Source: Chloroflexota bacterium (GTDB lineage: Bacteria; Chloroflexota; Anaerolineae; Aggregatilineales; J027). Taken from it: a stretch of 64,000 nt of DNA. A program made the translations under genes and the position numbers. Below, one piece after another: positions 44,576 through 53,985 of the stretch (positions are counted from its first letter, which is position 1; every line of letters begins with the position of its first letter). The stretch is from the NCBI GenBank assembly GCA_013112715.1, contig JABFGB010000004.1, positions 205,731-269,730 on the forward strand. The letters run 5' to 3'. The notes beneath the pieces are model-generated. The model was not told the origin of the DNA and made no database searches. It worked only from the letters and a program-made list of their open reading frames with translations.

Positions 44576-46045
44576 TCACAGACCCTGACGTTTGGCCTCA
44601 TCCCATAGACTGTCCATTTCTTGCAGTGTCATTGTTTCAATCTGCTTGCCATTTTCTTTGGCGACGGCCTCGATATAAGCAAAGCGGCGCTTAAAACGCT
44701 CATTAGTGCCTCGTAGTGCGGCCTCAGCATCCACTTTCATCCAGCGTGCCCAATTCACTACTGCGAATAACAAATCGCCCATTTCTTTGGCACGACTTTC
44801 CGGGTCATTGGCCTCGCGGATCTCACGGATTTCTTCTTCCACTTTCTGAATCACAGGTTCTACGTCAGGCCAATCGAAGCCGAATTGAGCGGCTTTTTCT
44901 TGTACCCGATAGGCATAAATCAAGGCGGGCACAGCGGCTGGAATTCCATCCAATCGGGATTCACGGGCCTTACGCCCATTTTCGCCCTTCTGAGCCTGTT
45001 CCTGCTGCTTAATTGCTTCCCAGTTTCGCACTACATGGTCGGCGTCCTCCACCTCGACTTCACCAAAAATATGCGGATGACGGCGCACCATTTTTTCGAT
45101 GATGTGCCGGACGACATTAGTGATATAGAACTCACCCTCATCTACCGCAATCTGGCTTTGGAAAGCGACGTGCAGCAAAATATCGCCTAATTCTTCTGAC
45201 AGGGATTCCATATCCTCGGCGTCGAGGGCTTCGATCACCTCATAGGCTTCTTCGATAAAATGCGCCCGAAGACTCTGATGGGTTTGTTTGATGTCCCACG
45301 GGCAACCCTCTGGGGAACGCAGATGAGCCATGATATTCAGCAGTGATTGAAAACTGGATGGGTGGGGCATCGGCGGCACATACAGCGTCGTCAAATAGCT
45401 GATATGCTCACTGCGATCCAGTTCAAATAGTGGGATGCGCTCGATTATTTCATTGGCCGTGCCCGCGCCATGCAGCAGCACGACGGGATAATCATCGGGG
45501 TACTGGTTCATCAGAGTCAGTTTGGTATCAGATGCGACGGCCTGACTATAAACCTGTGCAATCAAAGCTGGTTGGTCAGGATTGATGGGTGGATGATAGA
45601 GGTGAATAAAATCGGTGGCGTCGTGAATTTGCAGTCCGGTGATGCCGTCAATTTTCAGAGCGGACAAGGATGGCTCGATGAAACTAAGGCCATCCACAAT
45701 CTTGACCGGGATATTTTGATTGTGGGCTGTCTCCAAAATTAATTGGGTTGTTTGCTCGCCAACCATTGGATGACCGGGCACGGCGTAAATCACCCCACCC
45801 TCGCGCAACCCCTGCGCCACAATTTGCTCGGCAATGGTTTGGTAGAGGGTATCAAAGTCTTCAGCCTGATCATAGAGGTCATCAAAACTGTGATAGGTGG
45901 GCTTGGTGGGTAGTGATTCGACCAGCGGATGATGTTTGGTGCGGAGATAGACTTCCGACGCATGTTCCAATGTACGCCATGCCAGTAGCGTCATCTGCTC
46001 CACTTGACCCGGCCCTAACCCGACAATGGTAATTCCTGTGTTCAT
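44576..46045 (-). CDS. mazG: Tetrapyrrole-methylase-like/MazG fusion nucleotide pyrophosphohydrolase
   Basis: A 489-residue fusion. The N-terminal about 220 residues resemble the SAM-dependent tetrapyrrole methylase fold (ITIVGLGPGQVEQMTLLAW, VIYAVPGHPMVGEQTT). The C-terminal part is MazG: CPWDIKQTHQSLRAHFIEEAYEVIEALD, then EELGDILLHVAFQSQIA, with the EExxE..ExxD metal-binding pattern, and a second half with EMGDLLFAVVNWARW. This is the YabN-type arrangement. MazG hydrolyses NTPs, dealing with aberrant nucleotides and lowering ppGpp. A very strong ribosome-binding site (AAGGAGGAGGT) precedes ATG 46045. A terminator separates it from rpsI, so it has its own transcript or depends on read-through. 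Confidence 0.92.
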   Translation of the reverse strand: MNTGITIVGLGPGQVEQMTLLAWRTLEHASEVYLRTKHHPLVESLPTKPTYHSFDDLYDQAEDFDTLYQTIAEQIVAQGLREGGVIYAVPGHPMVGEQTTQLILETAHNQNIPVKIVDGLSFIEPSLSALKIDGITGLQIHDATDFIHLYHPPINPDQPALIAQVYSQAVASDTKLTLMNQYPDDYPVVLLHGAGTANEIIERIPLFELDRSEHISYLTTLYVPPMPHPSSFQSLLNIMAHLRSPEGCPWDIKQTHQSLRAHFIEEAYEVIEALDAEDMESLSEELGDILLHVAFQSQIAVDEGEFYITNVVRHIIEKMVRRHPHIFGEVEVEDADHVVRNWEAIKQQEQAQKGENGRKARESRLDGIPAAVPALIYAYRVQEKAAQFGFDWPDVEPVIQKVEEEIREIREANDPESRAKEMGDLLFAVVNWARWMKVDAEAALRGTNERFKRRFAYIEAVAKENGKQIETMTLQEMDSLWDEAKRQGL

Positions 46046-46072
46046 GTTGATGACCTCCTCCTTCTTAAATAG

Positions 46073-46121
46073 AAAAAGGCAAAATCATCCCATGATTTGT
46101 AATCACGGGCGACTTTGCCTT
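46073..46121 (-). terminator. Terminator of the S10-spc-alpha-L13 ribosomal cluster
   Basis: On the minus strand AAGGCAAA (46114-46121) and TTTGCCTT (46076-46083) close a stem of about 20 pairs with one bulged A, followed by TTTTTC. It sits 41 bases after the rpsI stop and 30 bases before the mazG start. Confidence 0.88.
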
Positions 46122-46162
46122 ATCGTATCATGGGAATCGCGCAGTTCAGCCGCGCCCCAAAA

Positions 46163-46564
46163 TTAACGCTTGGTGTAAGTTGGGGCCTTGCGTGCGCGTT
46201 TGAGACCGGGCTTCTTACGTTCCTTCGCCCGTGCATCACGGGTCAGGTAACCACCCCGGCGCAGCGCTCCACGCAGGTTGTCGTCCATCTTCAGCAGGGC
46301 GCGGGCCATACCCAATTGAATCGCATCGGTTTGACCCGTCACACCACCGCCATTGACTTTGACCGTGATGTTATAGGCGCTGAGGCTTCCGACATTGGCG
46401 GCTTTCAGCGGTGCCAATGCGATTTCCATATCGCCGCCGCGTGTCAGATATTCTTCGGCGGGTTTGTCGTTGATCGTGAACGTCCCATTACCACCCGGAT
46501 AGAGCCGCACCCGTGCGCTCGACGTTTTGCGGCGACCAACGCCCTCAAAATATTGCAGTGTCAT
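46163..46564 (-). CDS. rpsI: 30S ribosomal protein S9
   Basis: A 133-residue S9: YFEGVGRRKTSSARVRLYPG at the start, GGGVTGQTDAIQLGMARAL in the middle, and the strongly basic C-terminus ending KKPGLKRARKAPTYTKR, the tail that reaches the P-site tRNA. It follows rplM by 20 bases, the conserved L13-S9 pair, and is the last gene before the terminator. Confidence 0.97.
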   Translation of the reverse strand: MTLQYFEGVGRRKTSSARVRLYPGGNGTFTINDKPAEEYLTRGGDMEIALAPLKAANVGSLSAYNITVKVNGGGVTGQTDAIQLGMARALLKMDDNLRGALRRGGYLTRDARAKERKKPGLKRARKAPTYTKR

Positions 46565-46584
46565 AGTTCTATTTTTCTACCTCA

Positions 46585-47049
46585 CTATTTCTCAAGGTTC
46601 GCCGACCACATCCCGTCCACCGTCAGTGGTTTGGGGTGTTGGGCTTCATGTGGGTGATTGGGGCCAACATATACTTTCAGTTTGCCCAATTGTTTGCGAC
46701 CCAGTGTGGTGTTGGGCAGCATTCCCTTGACTGCTTTTTCAATCACGCGCTCGGGATGCTGTTTCATCTGGTCACGCATCCGAATCGAGGTCAACCCACC
46801 CGGATACCCGCTGTGGCGGTGATAATATTTCTGGTCAAGGCGACGCCCAGTCACATGGATTTTTTCGCAGTTGATGACAATCACGAAATCACCCATATCC
46901 ACATGCTGGGCATAATTGGCTTTGTGTTTGCCCCGCAGGATGTACGCAATTTGACTGGCGAGGCGGCCCAGAGTTAGCCCCTGAGCATCAATCACCCACC
47001 ATTCTTTTTGCGCTTCCTCCGGCTTGGGCGCATAGGTCTTGTATGGCAT
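46585..47049 (-). CDS. rplM: 50S ribosomal protein L13
   Basis: A 154-residue L13: WWVIDAQGLTLGRLASQIA near the start, then FVIVINCEKIHVTGRRLDQK, YYRHSGYPGGL-type segment (seen as YYHRHSGYPGG), and KGMLPNTTLGRKQLGKLKVY. The start is 47049 (MPYKTYA) with TTGGAGG directly upstream; a longer frame to 47079 overlaps an attenuator-like hairpin and is rejected. It forms a pair with rpsI. Confidence 0.97.
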   Translation of the reverse strand: MPYKTYAPKPEEAQKEWWVIDAQGLTLGRLASQIAYILRGKHKANYAQHVDMGDFVIVINCEKIHVTGRRLDQKYYHRHSGYPGGLTSIRMRDQMKQHPERVIEKAVKGMLPNTTLGRKQLGKLKVYVGPNHPHEAQHPKPLTVDGMWSANLEK

Positions 47050-47059
47050 CTTTTCCTCC

Positions 47060-47105
47060 AAAAAAGCCTCCGGCGTCATCGGCTTTCTGTGTCCACCAGC
47101 CGGAG
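47060..47105 (-). promoter_or_regulatory. Attenuator-like hairpin in front of rplM
   Basis: On the minus strand CTCCGGC (47099-47105) pairs with GCCGGAG (47068-47074), and GC then TTTTTT follow directly, after which the rplM ribosome-binding site TTGGAGG begins. This is a terminator placed so that it can lower transcription of rplM-rpsI, in the position where L13 leader regulation occurs in other bacteria. Confidence 0.6.
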
Positions 47106-47124
47106 AATCCTGCTTTCCCTGTTA

Positions 47125-47874
47125 TCAAAATTGATAGTCGTTATACACCACATGGGTCAGGGTTAATCCATGCGGCGGGGCGCTTGTCCCAGCCATTTTA
47201 CGGTTGGCAGACCGGAATGCCGCAGCAAATTCTGCCACATTCATTTTTCCTCGTCCAACCTCGACCAACGTGCCGACAATACTGCGTACCATGCGCTTGA
47301 GAAAGCCATTGGCGGTCAATGTTACATGCAGTTCGTCATCCACCGCTTCGATCTGGGTCAAGTTCATGACCCGCACGGTGGTTTCGCCTTTTTTGGGTGG
47401 CTGCCCAAACGTGGCAAAGTCGTGTTCCCCGCGTAGCAGTTGAATGGCGTCTTGCATTGCCTCTAGTTGAAGGGGCAACTGCCGATGCCACGCATATCGC
47501 TCACGCAGGGGGTCGCGGGTTGGCGAGATATAGAGTCTGTAAAGGTACGTGCGACTGAGGGCAGCATAACGCGGGTGGAAACTTTCCGCGACCTCCCTTA
47601 ACGATTGCAACGCAATATCGTTGGGGAGATGAATATTGATTGCCTTGAGCAGTTCCTCAGTCGTGTGTTTCCACGTTACATCAAAGGCAATCACTTGACC
47701 GCAGGCATGTACCCCGGTGTCCGTGCGCCCTGCCCCAATGATGGTAATAGACTCACCCGTCACTTGGGTCAAGGCTTGTTCTACCGTCGCTTGGATACTG
47801 GGTAATTCAGCACGCTGTCGTTGGAAACCGCAGTACAGCGTGCCATCATATGCCAAACGGCCTGCCAGTCGCAA
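47125..47874 (-). CDS. truA: tRNA pseudouridine(38-40) synthase TruA
   Basis: A 249-residue TruA: LAYDGTLYCGFQRQ at the front, then the catalytic segment GAGRTDTGVHACGQV with the nucleophile Asp, AINIHLPNDIALQSL, YLYRLYISPTRDP and FLKRMVRSIVGTLVEVGRG. It converts uridines 38-40 of tRNA. The start is TTG (47872-47874), immediately after the rplQ stop TAG, with GAGGA within the end of rplQ, so the pair is translationally coupled. Confidence 0.93.
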   Translation of the reverse strand: MRLAGRLAYDGTLYCGFQRQRAELPSIQATVEQALTQVTGESITIIGAGRTDTGVHACGQVIAFDVTWKHTTEELLKAINIHLPNDIALQSLREVAESFHPRYAALSRTYLYRLYISPTRDPLRERYAWHRQLPLQLEAMQDAIQLLRGEHDFATFGQPPKKGETTVRVMNLTQIEAVDDELHVTLTANGFLKRMVRSIVGTLVEVGRGKMNVAEFAAAFRSANRKMAGTSAPPHGLTLTHVVYNDYQF

Positions 47875-48276
47875 CTAGGCTTCCTCTTCGGCCTCCGCCG
47901 GAAGGAATTCTATTTGTACCATCGGCGCGGCATCACCTTTGCGCAACCCCAATTTATAGGTGCGGGTGTAACCGCCGGGCCGATCCGCAAAACGCGGGGC
48001 CAGTTCGTCAAACAGCTTGAGCATGGCATCCCGGTTGTTGCCGAGGCGTGCCAGCACGATACGACGCGCATGAACAGCCCGGGCTGGATCGGGATGAGCC
48101 AACCCTTGCTTGGCTTTGGTGACCAGTTTTTCCATTTCGGCGCGAATCAAATCGGCCTTGGCTTCGGTAGTCTTGATTTTTTCGTTTTGAATCAGGGCAA
48201 CCATCAGGTTACGCCGCAGCGCCCGACGATGATCGTAATCCCGACTCAGCTTCTTGCCTGCTACACGATGTCGCAT
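47875..48276 (-). CDS. rplQ: 50S ribosomal protein L17
   Basis: A 133-residue L17: MRHRVAGKKLSRDYDHRRAL is the classic start, and TTEAKADLIRAEMEKLVTKA follows. Compared with E. coli, the C-terminus adds an acidic end (EFLPAEAEEEA). It sits after rpoA, as usual, and its stop touches the TTG of truA. Confidence 0.96.
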   Translation of the reverse strand: MRHRVAGKKLSRDYDHRRALRRNLMVALIQNEKIKTTEAKADLIRAEMEKLVTKAKQGLAHPDPARAVHARRIVLARLGNNRDAMLKLFDELAPRFADRPGGYTRTYKLGLRKGDAAPMVQIEFLPAEAEEEA

Positions 48277-48315
48277 GATCTTATTCCTTGTGCGTTAAAG
48301 CACTTTTGCTTGATA

Positions 48316-49293
48316 CTAGGAATCCGATTCCTCTTTGGCGAGAAAACCTTTTTCTCGGAGCAGGGTCGTGAGTTCTTCCAACGATTTCTCACCAAAGTTG
48401 CGGATCGCCAGCATCGCATCTGTTCCACGCTCTAGCATTTCCAGCACTTCACCTACAGTGGTGATGCCAGTACGCTTCAGCGAGTTGAACACGCGAACAC
48501 TCAAATCTAGCTGCTCAATCGGAATTTCATAAAATTCGGGCGCTGGCCCTCGTTTGCTGCCTTCTTCGACGACGGGCGGCATACTCGTGCCGGGAAGTGT
48601 CCAGTCTTCGATCTTTAGCCGTGCGATGGTTGCCAAGTGTTCCATCAAGATGCGGGCCGCTTGGCTCATGGCTTCATCGGGTGAGATCGTCCCGTCCGTC
48701 CAAATTTCCAACACCAGTCGGTCATAGTTGGTTTTCTGACCCACACGGGCACGTTCCACTTCAAAATTGACGCGTCGAATGGGGCTGAAAATCGCATCTA
48801 CGGGCACTTCGCCAATCGGTAGGCGGGTGCGATCATCGGCAGGCGAGTGTCCCCGCCCACTTTCGACCTTAAATTCCATTTCCACCGTTGCATTGGGGGT
48901 ATCAATGGTGAACAGGAACAGTTCTGGGTTGATGATTTCAACCGACTGTGGCACTTGCAGGTCAGCCGCAGTGACTAAGGCAGGGCCGCGCTTATTCAGA
49001 TACAGTCGCGCCGATTCTTCACCCAGCAGTTTGAGACGCAGTTTCTTGACCTGCAAAATTAACTGCGTCATATCTTCTTTGACATCCGGGATAGCCGAAA
49101 ACTCGTGCGGCACACCCGTCACCCGCAGCGACGTGATAGCTGCACCTTCCAGCGAAGACAGCAGAATCCGACGTAGCGCGTTGCCGATGGTCGTCCCAAA
49201 TCCACGCTCCAATGGGCTGATGATAAACCGTCCATAGCTGCGTGTGGTCGCATCTGGCTCAATTTTTGGTAACACCATGTTGTTAATGCTCAC
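48316..49293 (-). CDS. rpoA: RNA polymerase alpha subunit
   Basis: A 325-residue alpha subunit with both domains. The N-terminal dimerisation domain shows YGRFIISPLERGFGTTIGNA, RRILLSSLEGAAITS, and the mid segment PIRRVNFEVERARVGQKTNYD. The C-terminal domain (about 255-320) has LDLSVRVFNSLKRTGITTVG and IRNFGEKSLEELTTLL, which contact the UP element and activators. It lies between rpsD and rplQ, the normal alpha-operon order. Confidence 0.97.
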   Translation of the reverse strand: MSINNMVLPKIEPDATTRSYGRFIISPLERGFGTTIGNALRRILLSSLEGAAITSLRVTGVPHEFSAIPDVKEDMTQLILQVKKLRLKLLGEESARLYLNKRGPALVTAADLQVPQSVEIINPELFLFTIDTPNATVEMEFKVESGRGHSPADDRTRLPIGEVPVDAIFSPIRRVNFEVERARVGQKTNYDRLVLEIWTDGTISPDEAMSQAARILMEHLATIARLKIEDWTLPGTSMPPVVEEGSKRGPAPEFYEIPIEQLDLSVRVFNSLKRTGITTVGEVLEMLERGTDAMLAIRNFGEKSLEELTTLLREKGFLAKEESDS

Positions 49294-49334
49294 AAACCGC
49301 CTCCTAGACTAAACGGGCGATAGGTCTGACTAGC

Positions 49335-49369
49335 GGTTCCCGGCAAATTGCGGAAATCCGCCGGAAACC
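49335..49369 (-). other. Hairpin in rpsD-rpoA spacer
   Basis: On the minus strand GGTTTCCGG (49361-49369) pairs with CCGGGAACC (49335-49343), one mismatch, around an inner GCGGA/TCCGC helix. It has no U run. It may affect rpoA translation or processing of the message. Confidence 0.4.
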
Positions 49370-49382
49370 ATTTCTGCCAGCA

Positions 49383-50027
49383 TTAGCGGGCGGAATAATA
49401 CTCGACAATCAACTGCTCGTTGAGCGGCAGGTCAATTTCACGACGTTCGGGCAGGCGCAAGACCGTGCCTTTCATCCCATTCAAATCAAACTTCACCCAT
49501 TCTGGGGCAGTCGGGCGGGTTTCCACAAAGGCAGGCAATTCACGGAAATATTTGCGGTTGCGGCTGCCATCGCGGACGGTCAGTTCATCCCCCGGACGAA
49601 CCAGATAGGAAGGAATGTTGGTCGCAATGCCATTGACCATAAAGTGTCCGTGTTGCACCAACTGACGAGCATGGGCGCGGGAATCAGCGAGACCCATCCG
49701 ATAGACCACATTGTCGAGACGGCTTTCCAACAGCACCAATAAATTGGCACCGGTTAGCCCGGGACGACGCAACGCCTCACGGAAATAACGACGGAATTGG
49801 CGTTCCAAAACACCATACACCCGGCGGGCCTTCTGCTTCTCGCGCAGTTGCAGCGCAAAGTCGGAAGCGCGGCCCCGGCGGAACTGGGTATCACGTCCAT
49901 GTTGACCGGGGGGATAGGCACGACGTTCAATCGCGCACTTGGGTGAAAGGCAGCGAGAGCCTTTCAAAAACAGTTTTTCGCCTTCGCGGCGGCACAGCTT
50001 ACAAACTGGGCCAGTATAACGAGCCAT
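49383..50027 (-). CDS. rpsD: 30S ribosomal protein S4, zinc-binding form
   Basis: A 214-residue S4. The N-terminus has four cysteines (CKLC, then SRCLSPKC) that form the zinc site of the C+ type. The S4 RNA-binding domain is clear at [20 protein letters not shown], with [14 protein letters not shown] following. S4 is an assembly initiator and, in many bacteria, the alpha-operon repressor. It lies 105 bases after rpsK. Confidence 0.97.
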   Translation of the reverse strand: MARYTGPVCKLCRREGEKLFLKGSRCLSPKCAIERRAYPPGQHGRDTQFRRGRASDFALQLREKQKARRVYGVLERQFRRYFREALRRPGLTGANLLVLLESRLDNVVYRMGLADSRAHARQLVQHGHFMVNGIATNIPSYLVRPGDELTVRDGSRNRKYFRELPAFVETRPTAPEWVKFDLNGMKGTVLRLPERREIDLPLNEQLIVEYYSAR

Positions 50028-50132
50028 AGTTTTGGGCTTCCTCCACAGCTAATGTGTGTTTACACCGAATAATGATATTCAGTTGTCTTATAAGAACGAT
50101 CTGCATTGAGATAGATCACTACCCCAACAGGG

Positions 50133-50525
50133 CTAGACGCGGCGCTTTTTGGGCGGGCGTACCCCGTTATGTGGTACAGGCGTCACATCTGAAATCGAAC
50201 GTACCTTTAAGCCACTGCCCTGAATAGCACGAATTGCCTGTTCACGACCGGGGCCGGGGCCTTTGACAAAGATGTCTACTTCCTGCATCCCAAATTCTTT
50301 TGCCACATCCGACGCATGAGCCGCCGCGACACGGGCCGCATACGGGGTACTCTTGCGGCTGCCCTTAAACCCGTTGGTTCCGGCGCTTGACCAGCAAATG
50401 ACATTGCCCTGCTGATCGGTCATCGAAACAATGGTGTTGTTAAAGGTAGCATGAATGTGTGCTTGACCATACGGAACACTGCGACGTGTCTTTTTGGTCG
50501 TTGCTCCACGACGAGTTTTTCCCAT
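50133..50525 (-). CDS. rpsK: 30S ribosomal protein S11
   Basis: A 130-residue S11: [20 protein letters not shown], then [33 protein letters not shown] and the C-terminal [18 protein letters not shown] are all family landmarks. It lies between rpsM and rpsD as usual, though the 108-base spacer to rpsM is larger than average. Confidence 0.97.
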   Translation of the reverse strand: MGKTRRGATTKKTRRSVPYGQAHIHATFNNTIVSMTDQQGNVICWSSAGTNGFKGSRKSTPYAARVAAAHASDVAKEFGMQEVDIFVKGPGPGREQAIRAIQGSGLKVRSISDVTPVPHNGVRPPKKRRV

Positions 50526-50633
50526 ACTTTACTCCTAGATAAGTTGAGCGCGAGGTACGTATACTTCCCCGCGCCACTGCTATTGCTTGTTTGTTTGCCG
50601 GGAACAACAGGCCAGCCAATACAACCAGCCTGA

Positions 50634-51020
50634 TTACTTCTTCTTCGCGCCGCGCCGACGACCACGACCGGGGACCGTCTTTTTCGGCCCTTTGCGGGTG
50701 CGGGCGTTGGTACGAGTACGTTGACCGCGCACGGGCAAACTGCGACGATGACGCAGACCGCGATAGCTGCCAATTTCAATGAGCCGCTTAATGTTCAATT
50801 GCACTTCGCGGCGCAGGTCAGCCTCGACCAGATAGCCACCTACCGCTTCACGCAGCAGTGCGACCTGATCTTCGGTGAGATCATAGACGCGGGTTTGCGG
50901 GTTAATGCCCGTTTTTTGCATGATTGCATTGCTGCGCGTCTTACCAATGCCGTAAATGTACTGCAACGCGATTCCAACTCGCTTGTTGCGGGGTAAATCT
51001 ACCCCTTCAATACGTGCCAT
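50634..51020 (-). CDS. rpsM: 30S ribosomal protein S13
   Basis: A 128-residue S13: [32 protein letters not shown], and the C-terminal [20 protein letters not shown] with a basic tail. S13 bridges to the large subunit and contacts the P-site tRNA. The 96-base gap to map upstream is too short to hold infA and rpmJ, which are often found there. Confidence 0.97.
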   Translation of the reverse strand: MARIEGVDLPRNKRVGIALQYIYGIGKTRSNAIMQKTGINPQTRVYDLTEDQVALLREAVGGYLVEADLRREVQLNIKRLIEIGSYRGLRHRRSLPVRGQRTRTNARTRKGPKKTVPGRGRRRGAKKK

Positions 51021-51116
51021 TTGTTACTAAATTCTCCTCAAAGCTTTGCGCCGCATGGCGACATTACATATTATCAGAAATCCACTAGCCTGACCAGACC
51101 TAATTACTGAGGATTT

Positions 51117-51911
51117 TCACAGTAGCGTCAAGATTTCAGGTTCACCCTCGGTAATAGCGATGCTGTGTTCAAAGTGGGCACACAACGACCCATCCGCAAT
51201 CACCACCGTCCAGTGATCGTCTAACACCCGTGTTGCCGGATGTCCAGCGATAATCATGGGTTCAATAGCGATAGTCATCCCCGGTTTTAGCAGTGCCGCT
51301 TTGGTGCTTTTCATGCGCTGGCGACGATTCGGGCTAGGCCACCAGCAGGGCACTTGGGGGTCTTCGTGCATCTTGCGCCCCACCCCATGTCCAGTATAAC
51401 CCCGCACCACATTATAGCCGTTGCTTTCAGCGTGATGCTGAATGGCTTTGGCGACATGGCTGACATCATGCCCAACTACCGAGGCGCGAATGGCTTCCAT
51501 CAGGGCCGCCTCTGTGACCTCTAGCAACTGTTGTGCTTCGGGGGTAATGCTGCCAACACCATAGCTATAGGCCGCATCTCCTACAAACCCCTGATAGATG
51601 CACCCCGTGTCGAGCGAGACAATATCCCCCTCGTGCAAAATCCGGTCTTTGCTAGGGATGCCATGTACCAACTCATCATTGATGCTCACCGTCACACTGG
51701 CCGGAAACGGATGCTTGCTGCCATAGGGATATCCCAAAAAGGCCGGAAACGCTTTGTGCTGCTCAAACACCCGCATCGCAATTTTATCGAACTCCAGCGT
51801 GTTCATGCCGGGTCGGATTTTTTCGCGCATCGCTTCGTGTGCCCGTGCGACAATCCGCCCTGCTTCACGCATCAGCCGAATTTCTTGCACGGTCTTGGTC
51901 TGGATAGCCAT
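51117..51911 (-). CDS. map: Type I methionine aminopeptidase
   Basis: A 264-residue MetAP: LMREAGRIVARAHEAMR, then metal ligands in SLDTGCIYQGFVGDAA (two Asp), YTGHGVGRKMHEDP (His), IAIEPM (Glu) and AHFEHSIAI (Glu). It removes initiator methionine. A short insertion (CWWPSPNRRQRMKSTKA) after the HEDPQVP segment is not standard. It follows adk by 11 bases. Confidence 0.95.
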   Translation of the reverse strand: MAIQTKTVQEIRLMREAGRIVARAHEAMREKIRPGMNTLEFDKIAMRVFEQHKAFPAFLGYPYGSKHPFPASVTVSINDELVHGIPSKDRILHEGDIVSLDTGCIYQGFVGDAAYSYGVGSITPEAQQLLEVTEAALMEAIRASVVGHDVSHVAKAIQHHAESNGYNVVRGYTGHGVGRKMHEDPQVPCWWPSPNRRQRMKSTKAALLKPGMTIAIEPMIIAGHPATRVLDDHWTVVIADGSLCAHFEHSIAITEGEPEILTLL

Positions 51912-51922
51912 GCTGCGACTGC

Positions 51923-52570
51923 CTACTGAATGACCGACATCACATCCGACGCCACTTTTTCGATAGGTTGGTCGGCATTAAATTCACGCACCAGACCTTT
52001 GGCTGCATAGTATTCGATCAGTGGCGCGGTTTCCGTAAAATACAAGTCAATGCGTTTTTCAACGGCCTCACGATAATCGTCGGCGCGTTGAATGAGTGGC
52101 TGCCCGTCCACATCGTCTATCCCATCACGCTTGGGCGGATTGAAATAAATGTTGTAGACGCGCTGCTTGTCTTGGGAATAGCGGCGACCCTCACTGCGCT
52201 TGATTGCCGTTTCACGATCCAGCTTAAAAAGCGCTACGAAGGAGACCTTTTCATGTTTTTCGGCCAGCAACTTATCCAGAAATTCCGCTTGGTCACGGGT
52301 GCGTGGGTAACCATCCAGAATGACACCGTTTTGGGCATCGGGTTGCGAGAGCCGATCTCGCACAACCTCGTTGGTTACATCATCTGGAACAAGATTGCCC
52401 CCGCGCATTAGGTCTTGTACGCGCCGCGCCAGAGGGGTATCCAACGTTTTCATGGCCCGGAACAGATCACCCGTCGAAACGTGGGGCAGGCCCAGCTTTT
52501 CTTTAAGAATTGCTGCCTGCGTCCCTTTTCCAGACCCTTGTACACCCATCATGATGATGTACATACCCAT
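51923..52570 (-). CDS. adk: Adenylate kinase
   Basis: A 215-residue adenylate kinase with P-loop MGVQGSGKGTQA, STGDLFRAM, VILDGYPRTRDQAEFLD and the LID region EGRRYSQDKQRVYNI. The LID has no cysteines, so there is no structural zinc. It balances AMP, ADP and ATP. It lies between secY and map, the conserved location. Confidence 0.95.
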   Translation of the reverse strand: MGMYIIMMGVQGSGKGTQAAILKEKLGLPHVSTGDLFRAMKTLDTPLARRVQDLMRGGNLVPDDVTNEVVRDRLSQPDAQNGVILDGYPRTRDQAEFLDKLLAEKHEKVSFVALFKLDRETAIKRSEGRRYSQDKQRVYNIYFNPPKRDGIDDVDGQPLIQRADDYREAVEKRIDLYFTETAPLIEYYAAKGLVREFNADQPIEKVASDVMSVIQ

Positions 52571-52588
52571 GTTGTACCAACCTTATCC

Positions 52589-53902
52589 TTAGCGCAGGAA
52601 TCCGTCGTAATTACGCATCATCAACTGGGCTTCGAGTTGGCGCATGGTATCAATGACGACACCAACGACGATGATCAACCCCGACGGGCCGATAACGTTG
52701 GCGGCGTTTAAGCTCGTTGAACTCGCGGCTGAACCGATGACGACACTGTCCAAGATTTGTACGAGTGCGGGCAGGATTGCCACTGCACCGAGGAACAGTG
52801 CCCCGACAAAGGTGATGCGACGCACCACTGTTGTGATATAGTCCTGAGTGCGTTTACCCGGACGCAGACCCGGCACAAATCCACCATTCTTTTGCAGATT
52901 TTCCGCTAGATTTTGGTTCTGCACCATCACATCGGTATAGAAGTAGGTAAAACCCACTACCAAAATGAAGTAGATGACCCAATAGGGCGTACCACGTGCA
53001 TTGCCAAAATTCTCGGTCAGATAGTCTGAAACCGAGCCTGATGGGAAATAGCTGGCAACAATCGCTGGGAAAGTAATGATAGACTGCGCGAAGATCAGCG
53101 GAATCATGCCCGCCGTGTTGACTTTGAGCGGAATATGGGTGCTTCCACCACCATACACTTTACGACCCCGTACCCGCTTGCCATACTGGACAGGTATACG
53201 CCTTGTACCCTCTTGAATCAACACAATTACGACGACAGTGATGAAAACCAAGAGGATAAACAGAACCGCATTGTAGAACCAATTGTTTTGCAATAGGTTA
53301 TACAGAGATGAGGGGGCACGGGAGACAATCCCGGAGAAAATGATAATCGAGATACCATTTCCAATGCCCTGCTCGCTGATGAGTTCACCCAGCCAAATCG
53401 CAAACATCGTCCCGGCGGTCATGGTTGCAATCACAGTAATCGTGAGCAGCGTATCACTGCCAAAACCGGGGAGTAAGTCACCTGACCCTTGAATCAGTGA
53501 TTCAAAGATGTTGATTTGCCCAACCGACTGCAAAATCGCCATCGGGATAGCGAGATAGTAGGTGTAACGGGTGATTTTGTCCTGACCACCGGGTTCGCGT
53601 GCGATACGTTCCAATGCCGGAATGATCGGTACCAGAAGTTGCAGGATAATCGAAGCGGTGATATAAGGATACACCCCATTGGCGATGATGCTGAAGTTCG
53701 AGACCGCCCCACCAGAGAGTAGGTCTAGCACGCCGAGGAAACCGCCCTCTTGATTATCAAAAAGGGCCTCTAGCACGTCACGGTCTACGCCGGGGACGCT
53801 GATATGCGCCGCGAATTGGTAGATGACCAGAATAAACAGCGTAAACAAAATTTTTCGCCGAATATCCGGCAGCCGAAAGGCATTTTGTAATGCTTCAAGC
53901 AT
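52589..53902 (-). CDS. secY: Preprotein translocase subunit SecY
   Basis: A 437-residue membrane protein with ten hydrophobic segments. The family marks include the N-terminal ILFTLFILVIYQFAAHISVPG, GVYPYITASIILQLL, QGIGNGISIIIFSGIV and the cytoplasmic YGKRVRGRKVYGGGSTHIPLK loop, then GFVPGLRPGKRTQDYI. It forms the protein-export channel with SecE and SecG. A 123-base spacer separates it from rplO. Confidence 0.96.
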   Translation of the reverse strand: MLEALQNAFRLPDIRRKILFTLFILVIYQFAAHISVPGVDRDVLEALFDNQEGGFLGVLDLLSGGAVSNFSIIANGVYPYITASIILQLLVPIIPALERIAREPGGQDKITRYTYYLAIPMAILQSVGQINIFESLIQGSGDLLPGFGSDTLLTITVIATMTAGTMFAIWLGELISEQGIGNGISIIIFSGIVSRAPSSLYNLLQNNWFYNAVLFILLVFITVVVIVLIQEGTRRIPVQYGKRVRGRKVYGGGSTHIPLKVNTAGMIPLIFAQSIITFPAIVASYFPSGSVSDYLTENFGNARGTPYWVIYFILVVGFTYFYTDVMVQNQNLAENLQKNGGFVPGLRPGKRTQDYITTVVRRITFVGALFLGAVAILPALVQILDSVVIGSAASSTSLNAANVIGPSGLIIVVGVVIDTMRQLEAQLMMRNYDGFLR

Positions 53903-53985
53903 GGTTTAAAAATCCTTGTCCTGTAAGACACTTCTTCAGAAACATGTCCCGCAACGAGGGCCTAGCATACCGCATAATGCGACAG

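Noticed and set aside
51021..51116. Hidden infA or rpmJ
   Set aside because: The gap is 96 bases; infA needs about 220 and rpmJ about 114 including the stop.
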